Shown: piece after piece, positions 23,261-32,365 of the stretch
How positions within the stretch are numbered: the first letter of the stretch is position 1
Layout: the number at the start of each line of letters is the position of its first letter
Source: Oscillibacter sp.
GTDB lineage: Bacteria; Bacillota; Clostridia; Oscillospirales; Oscillospiraceae
Reading direction: 5' to 3'
DNA length: 37,727 bases
Assembly (NCBI GenBank): GCA_014799925.1
Contig: JAAVHC010000034.1
Coordinates: forward strand, 4,124 to 41,850
Notes under the pieces: model-generated
What the model was told of the DNA's origin: nothing
Seen by the model: the letters and a program-made list of their open reading frames with translations, nothing else
Databases searched by the model: none
Made by a program: the position numbers and the translations under genes

Positions 23261-24496
23261 TTATCTTGCCATCAGTTCCTCAATCTCCGCGACGTCCAGC
23301 AGGCGGTTGCCCACCAGGTCCTCCGCCGCGCCCTCCGTCACCAGGATGTCGTTCTCCAGGCGGATGCCGACACCCTCCTCCGCCACATACAGGCCCGGCT
23401 CGCAGGTGATGACCATGCCCGGCTCGTACACCGTCCGGTCGCAGGGGTCGTGGGTGTCCAGCCCCAGGGAGTGGGACACGCCGTGGTAGTAGTACTTCGA
23501 CACGTCGCTGTCGTCGGTGATGAGCTTCGCCGTCCGCAGAGCCTTTTTGTAAAACTCGATCACAGCCCTGTTGGATTCCTTCATCTCCACGCCGGGGCGC
23601 ATCTTCTCCCTGGCCAGGTCCATGGCCTCCCGTACGATGGTGAACAGCTCCTTCTGCCGGTCGGTAAACTTCCCATTGATGGGGAAGGTCCGGGACACGT
23701 CGGCGGAGTAGTACCTGTACTCCGCCCCCAGGTCCACCAGCAACAGGTCTCCGTCCCTGGCGATACAGTTGTTGTCGGAGTAGTGGAGCATCACCGCGTT
23801 CTCCCCGGCGGCGGCGATGGTCTCAAAGCCGTGGCGCAGGCCGCTGCGGGCCACGCAGTGCTCATAATCCGCCGCCCACTGGTACTCGTACTCGCCGGGG
23901 CGGGCGCTCTTCAGCATGTGCTTCAGGGCCTCGATGGTCACGTCGCCGGCCTTACGGATGCAGTCGATCTCCTCCGGCGTCTTGACGGAGCGCAGGGAGG
24001 CAATCGTCCAGCAGATATTTTTGATTTGCAGCATGGGGAACTTCTCCCGCAGGGACCGGGCCAGCTCCTCGGACCGGGTGGGCGCGGCGTTCATGGACAG
24101 GCGGCCAAAGGCAAAGTATACATCCGTTGCTCTGTAACCCGGTATGGAAGCCAGCCGGCTTTCAAAATCCTGCATATAGCAGACGCTCTTAATGCCGCTG
24201 CGCGCCGTGGCCTCCTCCCTGGTCAGCATCCTGCCGTTCCACTTGATGGTATACTCGTCAGGCTCATCAATAAACAGCGTCTCAATGGTTCTCGCCGCCG
24301 TCTTGATCATCAGCAGCCAGACGTTCTGGGTGTCAATGCCGGTCATGTAGTAGAAGTTGCGCTCCACGGAGAAAGGGCACATATCCTGGTCATGGCTCTT
24401 GACCGGGGCAACTCCGGAGTACAGCAGCACCGCGCTGCCCTCCTCCAGCCGCTCCATCAGCTTCTTTCTGTTTTCGCTGAAAAATTCAGACGTCAT
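23261..24496 (-). CDS. pepP: Xaa-Pro aminopeptidase (aminopeptidase P)
   Basis: This 411-residue metallopeptidase removes N-terminal residues preceding proline. The N-terminal creatinase-like domain starts RKKLMERLEEGSAVLLYSG. In the pita-bread domain the metal ligands are visible: Asp in LLVDLGAEY, Asp in YSADVSRTFP, His in HGVSHSLGLDTHD, Glu in TCEPGLYV and Glu in GIRLENDILV. It is 34 bp behind kbl on the same strand and probably co-transcribed. Cytoplasmic. Confidence 0.93.
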   Translation of the reverse strand: MTSEFFSENRKKLMERLEEGSAVLLYSGVAPVKSHDQDMCPFSVERNFYYMTGIDTQNVWLLMIKTAARTIETLFIDEPDEYTIKWNGRMLTREEATARSGIKSVCYMQDFESRLASIPGYRATDVYFAFGRLSMNAAPTRSEELARSLREKFPMLQIKNICWTIASLRSVKTPEEIDCIRKAGDVTIEALKHMLKSARPGEYEYQWAADYEHCVARSGLRHGFETIAAAGENAVMLHYSDNNCIARDGDLLLVDLGAEYRYYSADVSRTFPINGKFTDRQKELFTIVREAMDLAREKMRPGVEMKESNRAVIEFYKKALRTAKLITDDSDVSKYYYHGVSHSLGLDTHDPCDRTVYEPGMVITCEPGLYVAEEGVGIRLENDILVTEGAAEDLVGNRLLDVAEIEELMAR

Positions 24497-24530
24497 AAAA
24501 AACTCCTCACGCTTTTTCTTGAAAAATATA

Positions 24531-25718
24531 TCAGATCCCCATCTCCGCCTTGACCTGCCGGAAGCACTCCACGGCGAAGTCCAGGTCCTCCTTCGTGTGC
24601 CCCGCGGATACCTGGGTCCGGATCCGGGCCCGGCCCTGGGGCACCACGGGATAACTGAAGCCCACCACGTAGACGCCCTTCTCCAGCATCCGGGCGGCGA
24701 ACTCCCCGGCCACCTTGGCGTCGTAGAGCATCACGGCCACGATGGGGTGGCTGCCCTCCAGCACGTCGAAGCCCAGAGCGCTCAGCTTCTCCCGGAAGTA
24801 GGCGGTATTCTCATGGACCCGGTCCCGCAGCTCGGTGGAGGCGGTGAGCAGCTCGATGGTCTTCAGGCTGGCGGCGCAGATGGCGGGGGCCACGGTGTTG
24901 GAGAACAGATAGGGGCGGCTGCGCTGACGCAGCAGGTCCACGATCTCCTGCCGGGCGGCGGTGTAGCCGCCGGAGGCTCCGCCCAGGGCTTTGCCGAAGG
25001 TGCCGGTGATGATGTCCACCCGGTCCCGGACGCCGCAGTACTCCGGAGTGCCCCGGCCGGTGTCGCCCATGAAGCCCACGGCGTGGCTGTCGTCCACCAT
25101 GACCAGCGCGTCAAACTCGTCGGCCAGGTCGCAGATGCCCTTCAGGTTGGCGATGTAGCCGTCCATGGAGAACACACCGTCGGTGGCGATGAGCTTGATT
25201 TTGCACCCGGCGGCCTGCGCGGCCTCCAGCTGGGCGCGGAGGTCCTCCATGCTGTTGTTCTTGTAGCGGAAGCGCCTGGCCTTGCACAGGCGCACGCCGT
25301 CGATGATGGAGGCGTGGTTCAGCTCGTCGGAGATGACGGCGTCCTCCGGGCCCAGCAGGGTCTCAAAGAGACCGCCGTTGGCGTCGAAGCAGGAGGAGTA
25401 GAGGATCGCGTCGTCCATGCCCAGAAATTCCGCCAGCTTCCCCTCCAGCTCCTTGTGGATGGACTGCGTCCCGCAGATGAAGCGGACGGAGCTGAGGCCG
25501 AAGCCCCACTGGTCATAGCTGGCCTTGGCCGCCTCGATGAGGGCGGGGTGGTTGGAGAGGCCCAGATAGTTGTTGGCGCACATGTTGACGACCTTTTTTG
25601 CCTCGGTGGTGTCGATACGGGATTTCTGGGGGGTGGTGATGACGCGCTCGCCCTTCCAGGTGCCGGCGTCCCTGATGGATCCCAGTTCCTGACGGTATTT
25701 TTCCAGTGCCTGTTTCAT
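24531..25718 (-). CDS. kbl: Glycine C-acetyltransferase (2-amino-3-ketobutyrate CoA ligase)
   Basis: This PLP enzyme (395 residues) cleaves 2-amino-3-ketobutyrate with CoA to glycine and acetyl-CoA. Seen: [56 protein letters not shown], and the PLP lysine in [13 protein letters not shown]. It works with the dehydrogenase encoded upstream (tdh) to turn threonine into glycine. GGAGG precedes the ATG. A 630-bp hairpin-rich spacer separates the two genes. Confidence 0.93.
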   Translation of the reverse strand: MKQALEKYRQELGSIRDAGTWKGERVITTPQKSRIDTTEAKKVVNMCANNYLGLSNHPALIEAAKASYDQWGFGLSSVRFICGTQSIHKELEGKLAEFLGMDDAILYSSCFDANGGLFETLLGPEDAVISDELNHASIIDGVRLCKARRFRYKNNSMEDLRAQLEAAQAAGCKIKLIATDGVFSMDGYIANLKGICDLADEFDALVMVDDSHAVGFMGDTGRGTPEYCGVRDRVDIITGTFGKALGGASGGYTAARQEIVDLLRQRSRPYLFSNTVAPAICAASLKTIELLTASTELRDRVHENTAYFREKLSALGFDVLEGSHPIVAVMLYDAKVAGEFAARMLEKGVYVVGFSYPVVPQGRARIRTQVSAGHTKEDLDFAVECFRQVKAEMGI

Positions 25719-25784
25719 GGTGGTTCCTCCTTATTGAATCTTTGCCGCTTGCAGCGGCTACTGTCCGGGGGCTTCTCGCCCAAG

Positions 25785-25859
25785 ATTCTGCAACGGCCAC
25801 ATCGAGTGGCCGTGCAGAATTGAATTGTGCATGACCCCTCGACGGGGTCGTTGCACAAT
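25785..25859. repeat. Twin 36-nt hairpins
   Basis: Two adjacent hairpins of equal length occupy 25785-25820 and 25824-25859. Each closes with ATT(C/G)TGCA and its complement and has a different inner GC stem (CGGCCAC/GTGGCCG; GACCCC/GGGGTC) around a TCGA-type loop. They share a plan with compensated arms, so a structured transcript or duplicated repeat is likely. Confidence 0.6.
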
Positions 25860-25871
25860 CGCGGACCCCTC

Positions 25872-26318
25872 GGGTACTTTTTGTATGAACAAAAAGTACC
25901 CAAAAAATCACTTAAACCTACGGTTTAAGAATCCCTTGGGCGTCGCCGGAGGCGACGCCTTATGTTTTTATTTGTTTTGCGCTGATCCTGTAGTCTGTCC
26001 GGCCTGAACCGGGCCGCGGGTACGGTTTGATGGGCGAAGCGTCTACCCAACGATGTCGTTGGCAGCCCCTACCGTCTCGCTTTGGGAACTCCCGGCGATG
26101 GCCAGGCAGTAGACCAAGAAGCGGCTTAGCTTCCTCTGCGTACGTTGGAACCCGTGGGTAGACGCAGAAATCCGGCGCACCAACGAAGGTATTTGGGTAG
26201 AACCAAACCCGCCATCGTCGGAGGGTAAAATCATAACCCCCGTAATTCAGGGGATTCTCAAGGGGGGCCGCCCCCTTGAGCGTGCTTTTGGTTACTTTTC
26301 CCACGAGGGAAAAGTAAC
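25872..26318. repeat. Hairpin-dense kbl-tdh spacer
   Basis: Perfect stems lie at 25872-25901 (13 bp, GGGTACTTTTTGT), 25911-25929 (CTTAAACC), 25939-25959 (GGCGTCGCC), 26257-26280 (CTCAAGGGGG) and 26291-26318 (GTTACTTTTCCC). A minus-strand 114-codon frame at 25960-26304 has no recognisable domain and looks like translated repeat DNA. No gene is supported here. Confidence 0.5.
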
Positions 26319-26347
26319 GCCCCGTCCCGCCCCGGCAGGGGCAGCCA

Positions 26348-27382
26348 TCACTTGCTCCAGTCCAGAATCACCTTCCCCGACTTCCCGCTGTTCATGGCCG
26401 CAAACCCTTCCTCAAACTGGGTATAGTGGAAACGATGGGTAATCACCGGAGTCAGGTCCAGGCCCCCCTGGACCATATAGCTCATCTGGTGCCAGTTGTC
26501 CATCTTCCGGCCATAGATGCCCTGCATGGTCAGCCCCTTCATAATGACCGCGTTCATATCCATGGGCACCGGCTGGTTGGAGATGCCCAGCAGGCTGATC
26601 TTCCCGCCGTTGCGCATGACGGAGATCATCTGCTGCAAGCCCGCGCCGCTGCCGCTCATTTCCAGACCGATGTCAAAACCCTCCACCAGTCCCTGCTTGT
26701 GCATGACGGCGGGCAAATCCTCATTTCGCACATTGACGGCGGCGTCCGCTCCCATCTTCCGGGCCAGGTCCAATCGGTAGTCATTCATATCCGTGATCAC
26801 CACCCGGCGGGCTCCCGCGTATTTGCAGATCCCTACGGCGATGATCCCGATGGGGCCCGCGCCAGTGATCAGCACGTCCTCCCCCACCATGTCCCACATG
26901 AGGGCCGTGTGGGCCGCGTTGCCGAAGGCGTCAAAAAAGGCCACGATATCCTCCGGCAGACTCTCGTCTATGATGATCACGTTGCTCTCCGGAATGCAGA
27001 CGTACTCCGCGAAAGCGCCGTCCCGGTCCACGCCCACGCCCCGGGTATCCTTGCACCACTGGATGTTGCCCGTATGGCAGTTCCGGCAGCGCCCGCAGGT
27101 GATGTGACCCTCGCCGCTGACCCGCTGGCCGATATGCAGCCCCGTGACGCCCGCGCCCAGAGCCGCCACCTCGCCTACGTACTCATGGCCGATGACCATC
27201 GGCGGCCTGATGTGTTCCCGTGCCCAGGGGTCCCAGTTGTAGATATGTACGTCGGTGCCGCAGATCGCGGTCTTATGAATCTTGATCAGAACCTGTCCGG
27301 GACCGGGATCGGGCACGGGAACCCGGCGGAGCTCCAGGCCCGGTCCCGCTGCGGGCTTGACCAGCGCGTCCATCAACTGCAT
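26348..27382 (-). CDS. tdh: L-threonine 3-dehydrogenase
   Basis: This zinc-dependent, medium-chain dehydrogenase (344 residues) oxidises threonine to 2-amino-3-ketobutyrate, the substrate of Kbl. Seen: catalytic zinc ligands in ICGTDVHIYNWD and GHEYVGEV, structural zinc cysteines in CGRCRNCHTGNIQWC, and the NAD fold VLITGAGPIGI. The ATG at 27382 is chosen because GGAGGA lies 8 nt upstream and the conserved N-terminus begins there; the same frame is open much further upstream without homology. Confidence 0.94.
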   Translation of the reverse strand: MQLMDALVKPAAGPGLELRRVPVPDPGPGQVLIKIHKTAICGTDVHIYNWDPWAREHIRPPMVIGHEYVGEVAALGAGVTGLHIGQRVSGEGHITCGRCRNCHTGNIQWCKDTRGVGVDRDGAFAEYVCIPESNVIIIDESLPEDIVAFFDAFGNAAHTALMWDMVGEDVLITGAGPIGIIAVGICKYAGARRVVITDMNDYRLDLARKMGADAAVNVRNEDLPAVMHKQGLVEGFDIGLEMSGSGAGLQQMISVMRNGGKISLLGISNQPVPMDMNAVIMKGLTMQGIYGRKMDNWHQMSYMVQGGLDLTPVITHRFHYTQFEEGFAAMNSGKSGKVILDWSK

Positions 27383-27439
27383 CACATTTGTCCTCCATGC
27401 AAAAACATTATTGTTTGCTTTCGTTTTTCTGCTACGGAC

Positions 27440-27468
27440 AGTATAAGCCATTGCCTGAACAATGTCAA
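27440..27468 (-). promoter_or_regulatory. tdh promoter
   Basis: On the minus strand TTGACA (27463-27468) and TATACT (27440-27445) are spaced by 17 bp, about 58 bp before the tdh start. Confidence 0.85.
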
Positions 27469-27612
27469 CGGGAGATTTTCCGCGGCCGCACATTTTTTGT
27501 GACCCGCCGGATGCCGCCCCGCCCTCCGCAAGATGAATATTTCCTGTATATATGCTTTTGCACAAAAAACCTTCCCCGTTTTTGTGGCAAAGGGAGAAAT
27601 CCATTTCCCCTC

Positions 27613-27641
27613 TTGACTTTGCCCCTTCCCTGCGCAAGAAT
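27613..27641 (+). promoter_or_regulatory. Possible glutamine synthetase promoter
   Basis: TTGACT (27613-27618), 17 bp, then AAGAAT (27636-27641). The -35 is good and the -10 is weak. Confidence 0.45.
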
Positions 27642-27707
27642 GGGATTGCCGGCAGGCCCGGAGAATAGGGCGTATCGGTGAAATCTGATAAAAAACTGAG
27701 GTGGACT

Positions 27708-29135
27708 ATGACCAGAAAAGTCGAGAGTATTCTGCGCATGTGCGAGGAAAACAGCGTCCGGTTGATTGATTTCAAGACCGTCGATCTGACTGGCCGCTGG
27801 CACCATATCACCATTCCCGTGGAGCGTTTCGGAGAGGATACTCTCCGGTATGGCATCGGCTTTGACGGGTCCAATTTCGGCTATGCCTCTGTGGAGAAAA
27901 GCGATATGGTCTTTATCCCGGACCCGGACACCGCCTGTCTGGACCCCTTTACATCTGTTCCGACCCTGTCCATGACCGGGGACGTCCAGGTAATCGACCA
28001 GCCGGAGAACCGGCGGTTCGATCAGTACGCCCGCAGCGTGACCGAGCGGGCGGAGGAGTACATGCGGGAAACCGGCATCGCCGACAAGATGGTGGTGGGG
28101 CCGGAATTCGAGTTCTATGTCTTTGACCGGGCCAGCTTTGCCTGCGCCCCCGACCACGCCTTCTTCCGGGTGGACAGCGCGGAGGCGGACTGGAACACCG
28201 GCAGCCCCGACGGCTCCGGTTATCAGACTGGCCACCACGACGGATATCACGCCGCCCTGCCCCAGGACGTGACCTTTGACCTGCGCAATGAGATCTGTAT
28301 GCGGATGGCCGACTGGGGCGTCAAGGTGAAATATCACCACCATGAGGTGGGCGGTCCGGGGCAGCTGGAGGTCGAGGTGGAGCCGGAGAGTCTGACCGAA
28401 ATGGCGGACAAAACCATGATCACCAAATATCTGATCAAAAACTGCTCCATCCGGGCCGGCAAAACCGCCACCTTTATGCCCAAGCCCCTTTTCGGCGAGG
28501 CGGGCAGCGGGATGCACGTTCACATCTGGCTCTGGAAGGACGGTCAGCCCCTGTTCTACGACGAAAAGGGCTATTCCAGCCTGTCGGACACGGCGCTGTA
28601 CTTCATCGGCGGACTGCTGAAGCACGCCGGGTCCCTGTGCGCCATCACCAATCCCACCACCAATTCCTTCAAGCGCCTGGTGCCCGGCTTCGAGGCCCCG
28701 GTGACCATCGGCTACGCCACCGCCAACCGCTCCTCCATCATCCGTATCCCCGCCTACGCCAAGACCCCGGCCCAGAAGCGGTTTGAGCTGCGCAACCCCG
28801 ACGCCACCTGCAATCCCTACTACGCCTACGCCGCCATCCTGATGGCGGGCCTGGACGGCATCCTGAACAGGATCGATCCCCACGCCAACGGCTGGGGCCC
28901 CTATGATTTCAATTTGTTCAACCTCTCCGAGGAGGACAAGAAGCGCATCCAGGGCCTGCCCAAGTCCCTGGGCGAGGCGCTGGACGCCCTGGAGGCGGAT
29001 CACGATTATCTGACCGCCGGCGGCGTCTTCCCGGAGGAATTGATCCGCAATTGGATCCGCCTCAAGCGGGCGGAGGAGGAAGAACTCTCCCGTATCCCGA
29101 CGCCGGCGGAGTTCCAGCGGTACTACGCCCTGTAA
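27708..29135 (+). CDS. glnA: Glutamine synthetase, type I
   Basis: This enzyme (475 residues) makes glutamine from glutamate, ammonia and ATP. Metal and substrate motifs: GPEFEFYVFD, HHEVGGPGQLEVEVE, the ATP-binding KPLFGEAGSGMHVHIWL, RSSIIRIPAY and KRFELRNPDATCNPYYAYAA. No adenylylation-site tyrosine motif is evident near the C-terminus, as in the Gram-positive subtype. The ATG at 27708 is chosen because GAGGTGG precedes it and homology starts there, ten codons after an earlier in-frame start. Confidence 0.93.
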   Translation: MTRKVESILRMCEENSVRLIDFKTVDLTGRWHHITIPVERFGEDTLRYGIGFDGSNFGYASVEKSDMVFIPDPDTACLDPFTSVPTLSMTGDVQVIDQPENRRFDQYARSVTERAEEYMRETGIADKMVVGPEFEFYVFDRASFACAPDHAFFRVDSAEADWNTGSPDGSGYQTGHHDGYHAALPQDVTFDLRNEICMRMADWGVKVKYHHHEVGGPGQLEVEVEPESLTEMADKTMITKYLIKNCSIRAGKTATFMPKPLFGEAGSGMHVHIWLWKDGQPLFYDEKGYSSLSDTALYFIGGLLKHAGSLCAITNPTTNSFKRLVPGFEAPVTIGYATANRSSIIRIPAYAKTPAQKRFELRNPDATCNPYYAYAAILMAGLDGILNRIDPHANGWGPYDFNLFNLSEEDKKRIQGLPKSLGEALDALEADHDYLTAGGVFPEELIRNWIRLKRAEEEELSRIPTPAEFQRYYAL

Positions 29136-29156
29136 TCCGCCGCCCGGCAGGCAGCG

Positions 29157-29198
29157 AAAAGCGCCGCCCCGCTTCCAGTGAAACGGGGCGGCGCTTTC
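29157..29198. terminator. Bidirectional terminator between glnA and the DUF2383 gene
   Basis: AAAGCGCCGCCCCG pairs with CGGGGCGGCGCTTT around a 12-nt loop, with A/T runs on both sides, between convergent genes. Confidence 0.85.
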
Positions 29199-29208
29199 GC
29201 CGGCTCCG

Positions 29209-29643
29209 TCACAGGAACCGACGCATGTCGGCAGTGAGCTGTTCCTCCAGATGGATCAGCCGCTTGGCAATGTTCTTTGAGGTCTCGTCCGCCGCCTGAT
29301 ACTGATTGAGATATCTGTGCAGGGACTTGACTCCCATATTGCAGCCGTCGGTCATCATGCTGGCCACCGTCTCATCCGTCTCGTTCACGCCCAGCATGAC
29401 GTTGGTTTTCATCCAGCTCATGCCCTTGGCCATGGGATTGGGGTTTTTCCCCTCGTCATGGTACTTGTCCAGCAGGCCCTGGAGCTCATGGTCCAGGGCC
29501 TCATGGTCCTGCTTGCAGCTGGTCAGGCACCGCCTGAACTCCTCGTTTTTCACATGTTCCAGCACGCCGTCAATGGACGCGACGCCCATTTTGACCCCCG
29601 CGTCGCACTCCCGCAGCAATTGAATGGTATCCGGCTCGATCAT
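29209..29643 (-). CDS. DUF2383 ferritin-like protein
   Basis: The 144-residue all-helical protein begins LLRECDAGVKMGVASIDGVL and includes ALDHELQGLLDKYHDEGKNP, NPMAKGMSWMKTNVMLGV and MTDGCNMGVKSLHRYLNQY. These segments match the DUF2383 family of ferritin-like four-helix proteins. The function is unknown; related proteins are often stress-associated. An RBS (AAGGAGAG) precedes the ATG. The 300 bp up to the tRNA hold no gene. Confidence 0.85.
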   Translation of the reverse strand: MIEPDTIQLLRECDAGVKMGVASIDGVLEHVKNEEFRRCLTSCKQDHEALDHELQGLLDKYHDEGKNPNPMAKGMSWMKTNVMLGVNETDETVASMMTDGCNMGVKSLHRYLNQYQAADETSKNIAKRLIHLEEQLTADMRRFL

Positions 29644-29900
29644 CGCGTTCTCTCCTTCCTTTGGCTCCGTTATTGTCGGAGCGCTGAACGGGATTCAACA
29701 AATTTTTTCCCGCGCGTTGACAATAGTATAACCGGCCCGGCGCGTTTTACCCGCCCGCGGCGCGTCAACCGGAGCCCGTCAATGACCGGTCCGCGGATGC
29801 GGTCATTGCGCGATCCATTTTACAGAATATACGGCAGACGGCCGCCGCCCAGGCTTACATGGCAGGGCGCCGGTTTTCATGCTTTTTGAAAAATCCGCCC

Positions 29901-29929
29901 TTGCAATTTCAGCCATATTGTGCTACACT
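29901..29929 (+). promoter_or_regulatory. tRNA-Leu promoter
   Basis: TTGCAA (29901-29906) and TACACT (29924-29929) are 17 bp apart, just upstream of the broken tRNA-Leu copy. Transcription from here could run through to the intact tRNA 190 bp downstream. Confidence 0.65.
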
Positions 29930-29944
29930 ATCGTTGCGTCATCC

Positions 29945-29994
29945 GCCGGTGTGATGGAATTGGTAGACGTAGTGGACTCAAAATCAACTGCGTC
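29945..29994 (+). pseudogene. tRNA-Leu 5' fragment, broken after the anticodon arm
   Basis: From GCCGGTGTG through the D arm to GTGGACTCAAAATC it matches the intact tRNA-Leu at 30135 at about 44 of 50 positions. It then diverges into unrelated DNA with no T arm or acceptor 3' strand. It retains the promoter. It looks like the left scar of an integration into the tRNA gene. Confidence 0.75.
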
Positions 29995-30066
29995 ATTTCC
30001 CGTGGCTCCGGCGCTGGCCCTTGCGGCGCAAGGATTTCTGACAACTCAATATGTACGTTGGATTTC

Positions 30067-30088
30067 ATGTCCCTCCCCAATGTCCCTC
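30067..30088 (+). repeat. Integrase arm-type repeats, left pair
   Basis: ATGTCCCTC occurs at 30067-30075 and 30080-30088, between the broken and intact tRNA copies. The same 9-mer recurs four times beside the integrase fragment near 37400. Confidence 0.55.
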
Positions 30089-30134
30089 CGATTTCTCGGA
30101 GGCAACATTGGGAGCTGGACTTGGAAATACAAAA

Positions 30135-30221
30135 GCCGGTGTGTTGGAATTGGTAGACGAGGTGGACTCAAAATCCATTGCCAGCGATGGCGTGCGGGTT
30201 CGAGTCCCGCCACCGGCACCA
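30135..30221 (+). tRNA. tRNA-Leu (CAA anticodon)
   Basis: Acceptor strands GCCGGTG/CACCGGC, a D arm with GGTAGAC, an anticodon loop CTCAAAA (anticodon CAA), a long variable arm typical of leucine tRNAs, T arm GCGGGTTCGAGTCCCGC and an encoded CCA end are all visible. It reads UUG leucine codons. Confidence 0.95.
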
Positions 30222-30239
30222 AAGTAAATGCCCACTTTA

Positions 30240-30295
30240 GATGCCGTAGGCTGAAAGCCTACGGCATCAGTGGGTTCAGGGGTTTTTGACCCCTC
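30240..30295 (+). terminator. Terminator hairpins after tRNA-Leu
   Basis: A 13-bp stem GATGCCGTAGGCT/AGCCTACGGCATC (30240-30268) is followed by a second stem AGGGGT...ACCCCT. Confidence 0.65.
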
Positions 30296-30546
30296 AATTT
30301 TCACCAGTCAAACCAGAGATGTAAACGGGGCATTTCAAGCGACTGGCATGATTCGAACCCGTACAGCGAACATCTGAAAAAGGGCGCTAAATCCAAGCGC
30401 CAGCATGTCAAGCGTCGATCTATCAGTTCCGAGCGAACTTTGATATGATCGGCGCTTTTTTACATTCAAAAAGCAAAGGTCACTTCATCATGGATCAGTG
30501 AAGTCCCCAGCGCCCGTTTCAAAAATCAGCGGTTTTAAGAGGGGCG

Positions 30547-30575
30547 CTGGCAATTCTAGCTGAAAAAGTTATAAT
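30547..30575 (+). promoter_or_regulatory. Promoter of the element gene block
   Basis: CTGGCA (30547-30552) and TATAAT (30570-30575) are 17 bp apart, about 95 bp upstream of the first gene. The rest of 30300-30660 shows only short inverted repeats and no gene. Confidence 0.5.
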
Positions 30576-30668
30576 ACTGAAAAATGAGCAGGGCCTGTGG
30601 CTGCCGGATGGCGGCATTGAAACACATGCTCCGCTTTTTTATTATGTACGAATTGGAGGAACAATGAA

Positions 30669-31352
30669 ATGGGAAAATATTTTGTACGCAATGCACCTTT
30701 GACGGGGCCGGAGCAGGAGATGATGCTACCGCCCAACTTCGCCCCTCGTGGTTCCAGCAGTGCCCTCCTCTGCGGCTACAGCCCCCACGGAGCGGGTGTG
30801 GACTGTAACCCTAATCACCGCCGCCAAAACAGCCGGACCCTGGTCTGTCTCCACATCACGGAGTATCTGCAGGCCGGAGCACCGACGATGGCAGAGCTGG
30901 TCGCTGAGACGGTCCGGCCCTGGAAGCATCCCGGACTGAAACAGCGGGCCGTTGGCATCGCTGGACAGATCAAAGGCTTCCCTTTTGAAGACCAGCTTCA
31001 TGCCGCAAGAATGCTGAGGATGACGAAGGGTGAGGAAGGACCCGTCAACACCCACTGGCTGGCGGCTGTGTATCTGTTCTCCGCTCATGCCGGCCTTTGG
31101 CAGAAAACACTCATGGCAGTAGAGCGGAACCAGATCGATTTCACCAGTATCCGGCTGGGCGATGCCAGCGTCCGGGAGTATATCCTCTACCGGACGGCAA
31201 AGGGCCTCTGTTCCAACAAACTGGGCGTATCCTTCGAAGAACTGGCCGATCCGGAACTGGTCAATGACGATACTCTTCTGCTGGTCCTCGGCGCGGCCCT
31301 TATTGTCCGGTATGGTCCGGATATTATGAAGATCGGGGTGGCAGAGAGATGA
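30669..31352 (+). CDS. Hypothetical protein of the integrative element
   Basis: The 227-residue soluble protein has an N-terminal extended region rich in Pro/Gly/Asn and a mostly helical C-terminal half (NTHWLAAVYLFSAHAGLW; VREYILYRTAKGLCSNKLGVSFEELAD). GGAGGA lies 8 nt before the ATG. The stop overlaps the next start (ATGA), so the two are coupled. I do not recognise the family. The context is mobile DNA. Confidence 0.7.
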   Translation: MGKYFVRNAPLTGPEQEMMLPPNFAPRGSSSALLCGYSPHGAGVDCNPNHRRQNSRTLVCLHITEYLQAGAPTMAELVAETVRPWKHPGLKQRAVGIAGQIKGFPFEDQLHAARMLRMTKGEEGPVNTHWLAAVYLFSAHAGLWQKTLMAVERNQIDFTSIRLGDASVREYILYRTAKGLCSNKLGVSFEELADPELVNDDTLLLVLGAALIVRYGPDIMKIGVAER

Positions 31353-32065
31353 ACGCAGAGGAAAAAAGCAGCTATTTCAAGGAATTGGCTGGTAACCTCC
31401 AGCATGAGGGCTTCACTGTTGGCCCGGAGGCGGATGGCCTCCTGCCGGTGGAGCTGGACGGTCAGCGCCTCTGTCTTGCCATGGATACCGGCAAGGTCAG
31501 GTACTGGAAGGAAGATGTGCTTGGCGACAGCAGGAGCGCGGCCCTGGACAGGGTGACCGATATCGTCAAGACTACAGCCGAGTATATGAGCCAGATGGAG
31601 GCAGCGCCCCAATTGGGGGTTGGCCCGGAAGGGGATTATAGGCTCCTGGCTGATTTTAACAACATCGTTCTGGCAGGGCATCCCACCCAGTATGGCGTTC
31701 AATTCGTTACCTGGGAGCGTGTGCAGGAAGGAGCCGCTTTGTATCAGGGAGATTACTACGGCCCCAGTGGAGGCGCGGACAGCTATATTGCCGCCAAACA
31801 GGACTTTGCCACCCGATCCGGTCTGATCCCCAAGAGCGCCCTTTTTACCCAGGAGCAGATGACAGAGGTCTACCGCAGCATCCATGAGACGCTGGACAGC
31901 GGCTATCCCATCACGGATGAGAGGCAGAAACGTCTGGAGTCCGCCGCAGAGCAGATCGAACGCAGTGTCCCGGATCTGGCGGCACGGGTGGAGCAGTCCA
32001 ATCAAAAGGAACTGGAACTGGCGTCTATGGAAGCCCCTGGCAGCGGAGGAATGCAGTTCAGTTAA
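31349..32065 (+). CDS. Hypothetical protein, coupled to the preceding gene
   Basis: The 238-residue acidic protein has no signal peptide or membrane segment. The N-terminal half (FKELAGNLQHEGFTVGPEAD, LPVELDGQRLCLAMD) looks like an alpha/beta domain. The C-terminal quarter is helical and Glu/Gln-rich. Its start overlaps the upstream stop by four bases. Function unknown. Confidence 0.7.
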   Translation: MNAEEKSSYFKELAGNLQHEGFTVGPEADGLLPVELDGQRLCLAMDTGKVRYWKEDVLGDSRSAALDRVTDIVKTTAEYMSQMEAAPQLGVGPEGDYRLLADFNNIVLAGHPTQYGVQFVTWERVQEGAALYQGDYYGPSGGADSYIAAKQDFATRSGLIPKSALFTQEQMTEVYRSIHETLDSGYPITDERQKRLESAAEQIERSVPDLAARVEQSNQKELELASMEAPGSGGMQFS

Positions 32066-32177
32066 AATTCAATATTTGCAGCATTCAGAAGGTCGTTTCC
32101 CCGGAAAATGGGCAGCGCCCTTTTTCTTTTTGCTCTTTTTTCGGGGACTACAAATTGAAAAAAAGGAGTAGAAAGCA

Positions 32178-32360
32178 ATGCCCAAATATTTCATGGGCGG
32201 CACTCGCCTCGGAGGGCTGGAGCGCATGATGATGGACTCGTCCAGGTCAGCGCCCGACTGCCTTGATCCCCGAGAAAAGAAGCCCCAGAAGAAACCGCCC
32301 CGTGACCAGCCCGCCGCACCGCATCCCCCTGAGCAAAGGTGCAAGGAGGACAGCGTATAG
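32178..32360 (+). CDS. Small hypothetical element protein
   Basis: The 60-residue product starts MPKYFMGGTRLGGLERMMMD and ends in a Pro/Lys/Arg-rich tail. AAAAAGGAG precedes the ATG. It follows the two unknown genes at 113 bp. No function can be given. Confidence 0.55.
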   Translation: MPKYFMGGTRLGGLERMMMDSSRSAPDCLDPREKKPQKKPPRDQPAAPHPPEQRCKEDSV

Positions 32361-32365
32361 GTTGA

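Noticed and set aside
25960-26304. A 114-codon minus-strand frame in the kbl-tdh spacer
   Set aside because: It has no domain or good RBS and is embedded in hairpin repeats; it looks like translated repeat DNA.
29717-29732. TTGACA followed closely by TATAAC
   Set aside because: The two boxes are only 4 bp apart, so they cannot form one promoter.
30336-30362. A T-arm-like string GGTTCGAATC on the minus strand
   Set aside because: No flanking stem, anticodon arm or acceptor can be folded around it, so no tRNA is called.
30664-30702. A 12-codon leader frame starting at the ATG before the 227-aa gene
   Set aside because: It uses the same RBS as the main start five bases later, and nothing suggests attenuation.
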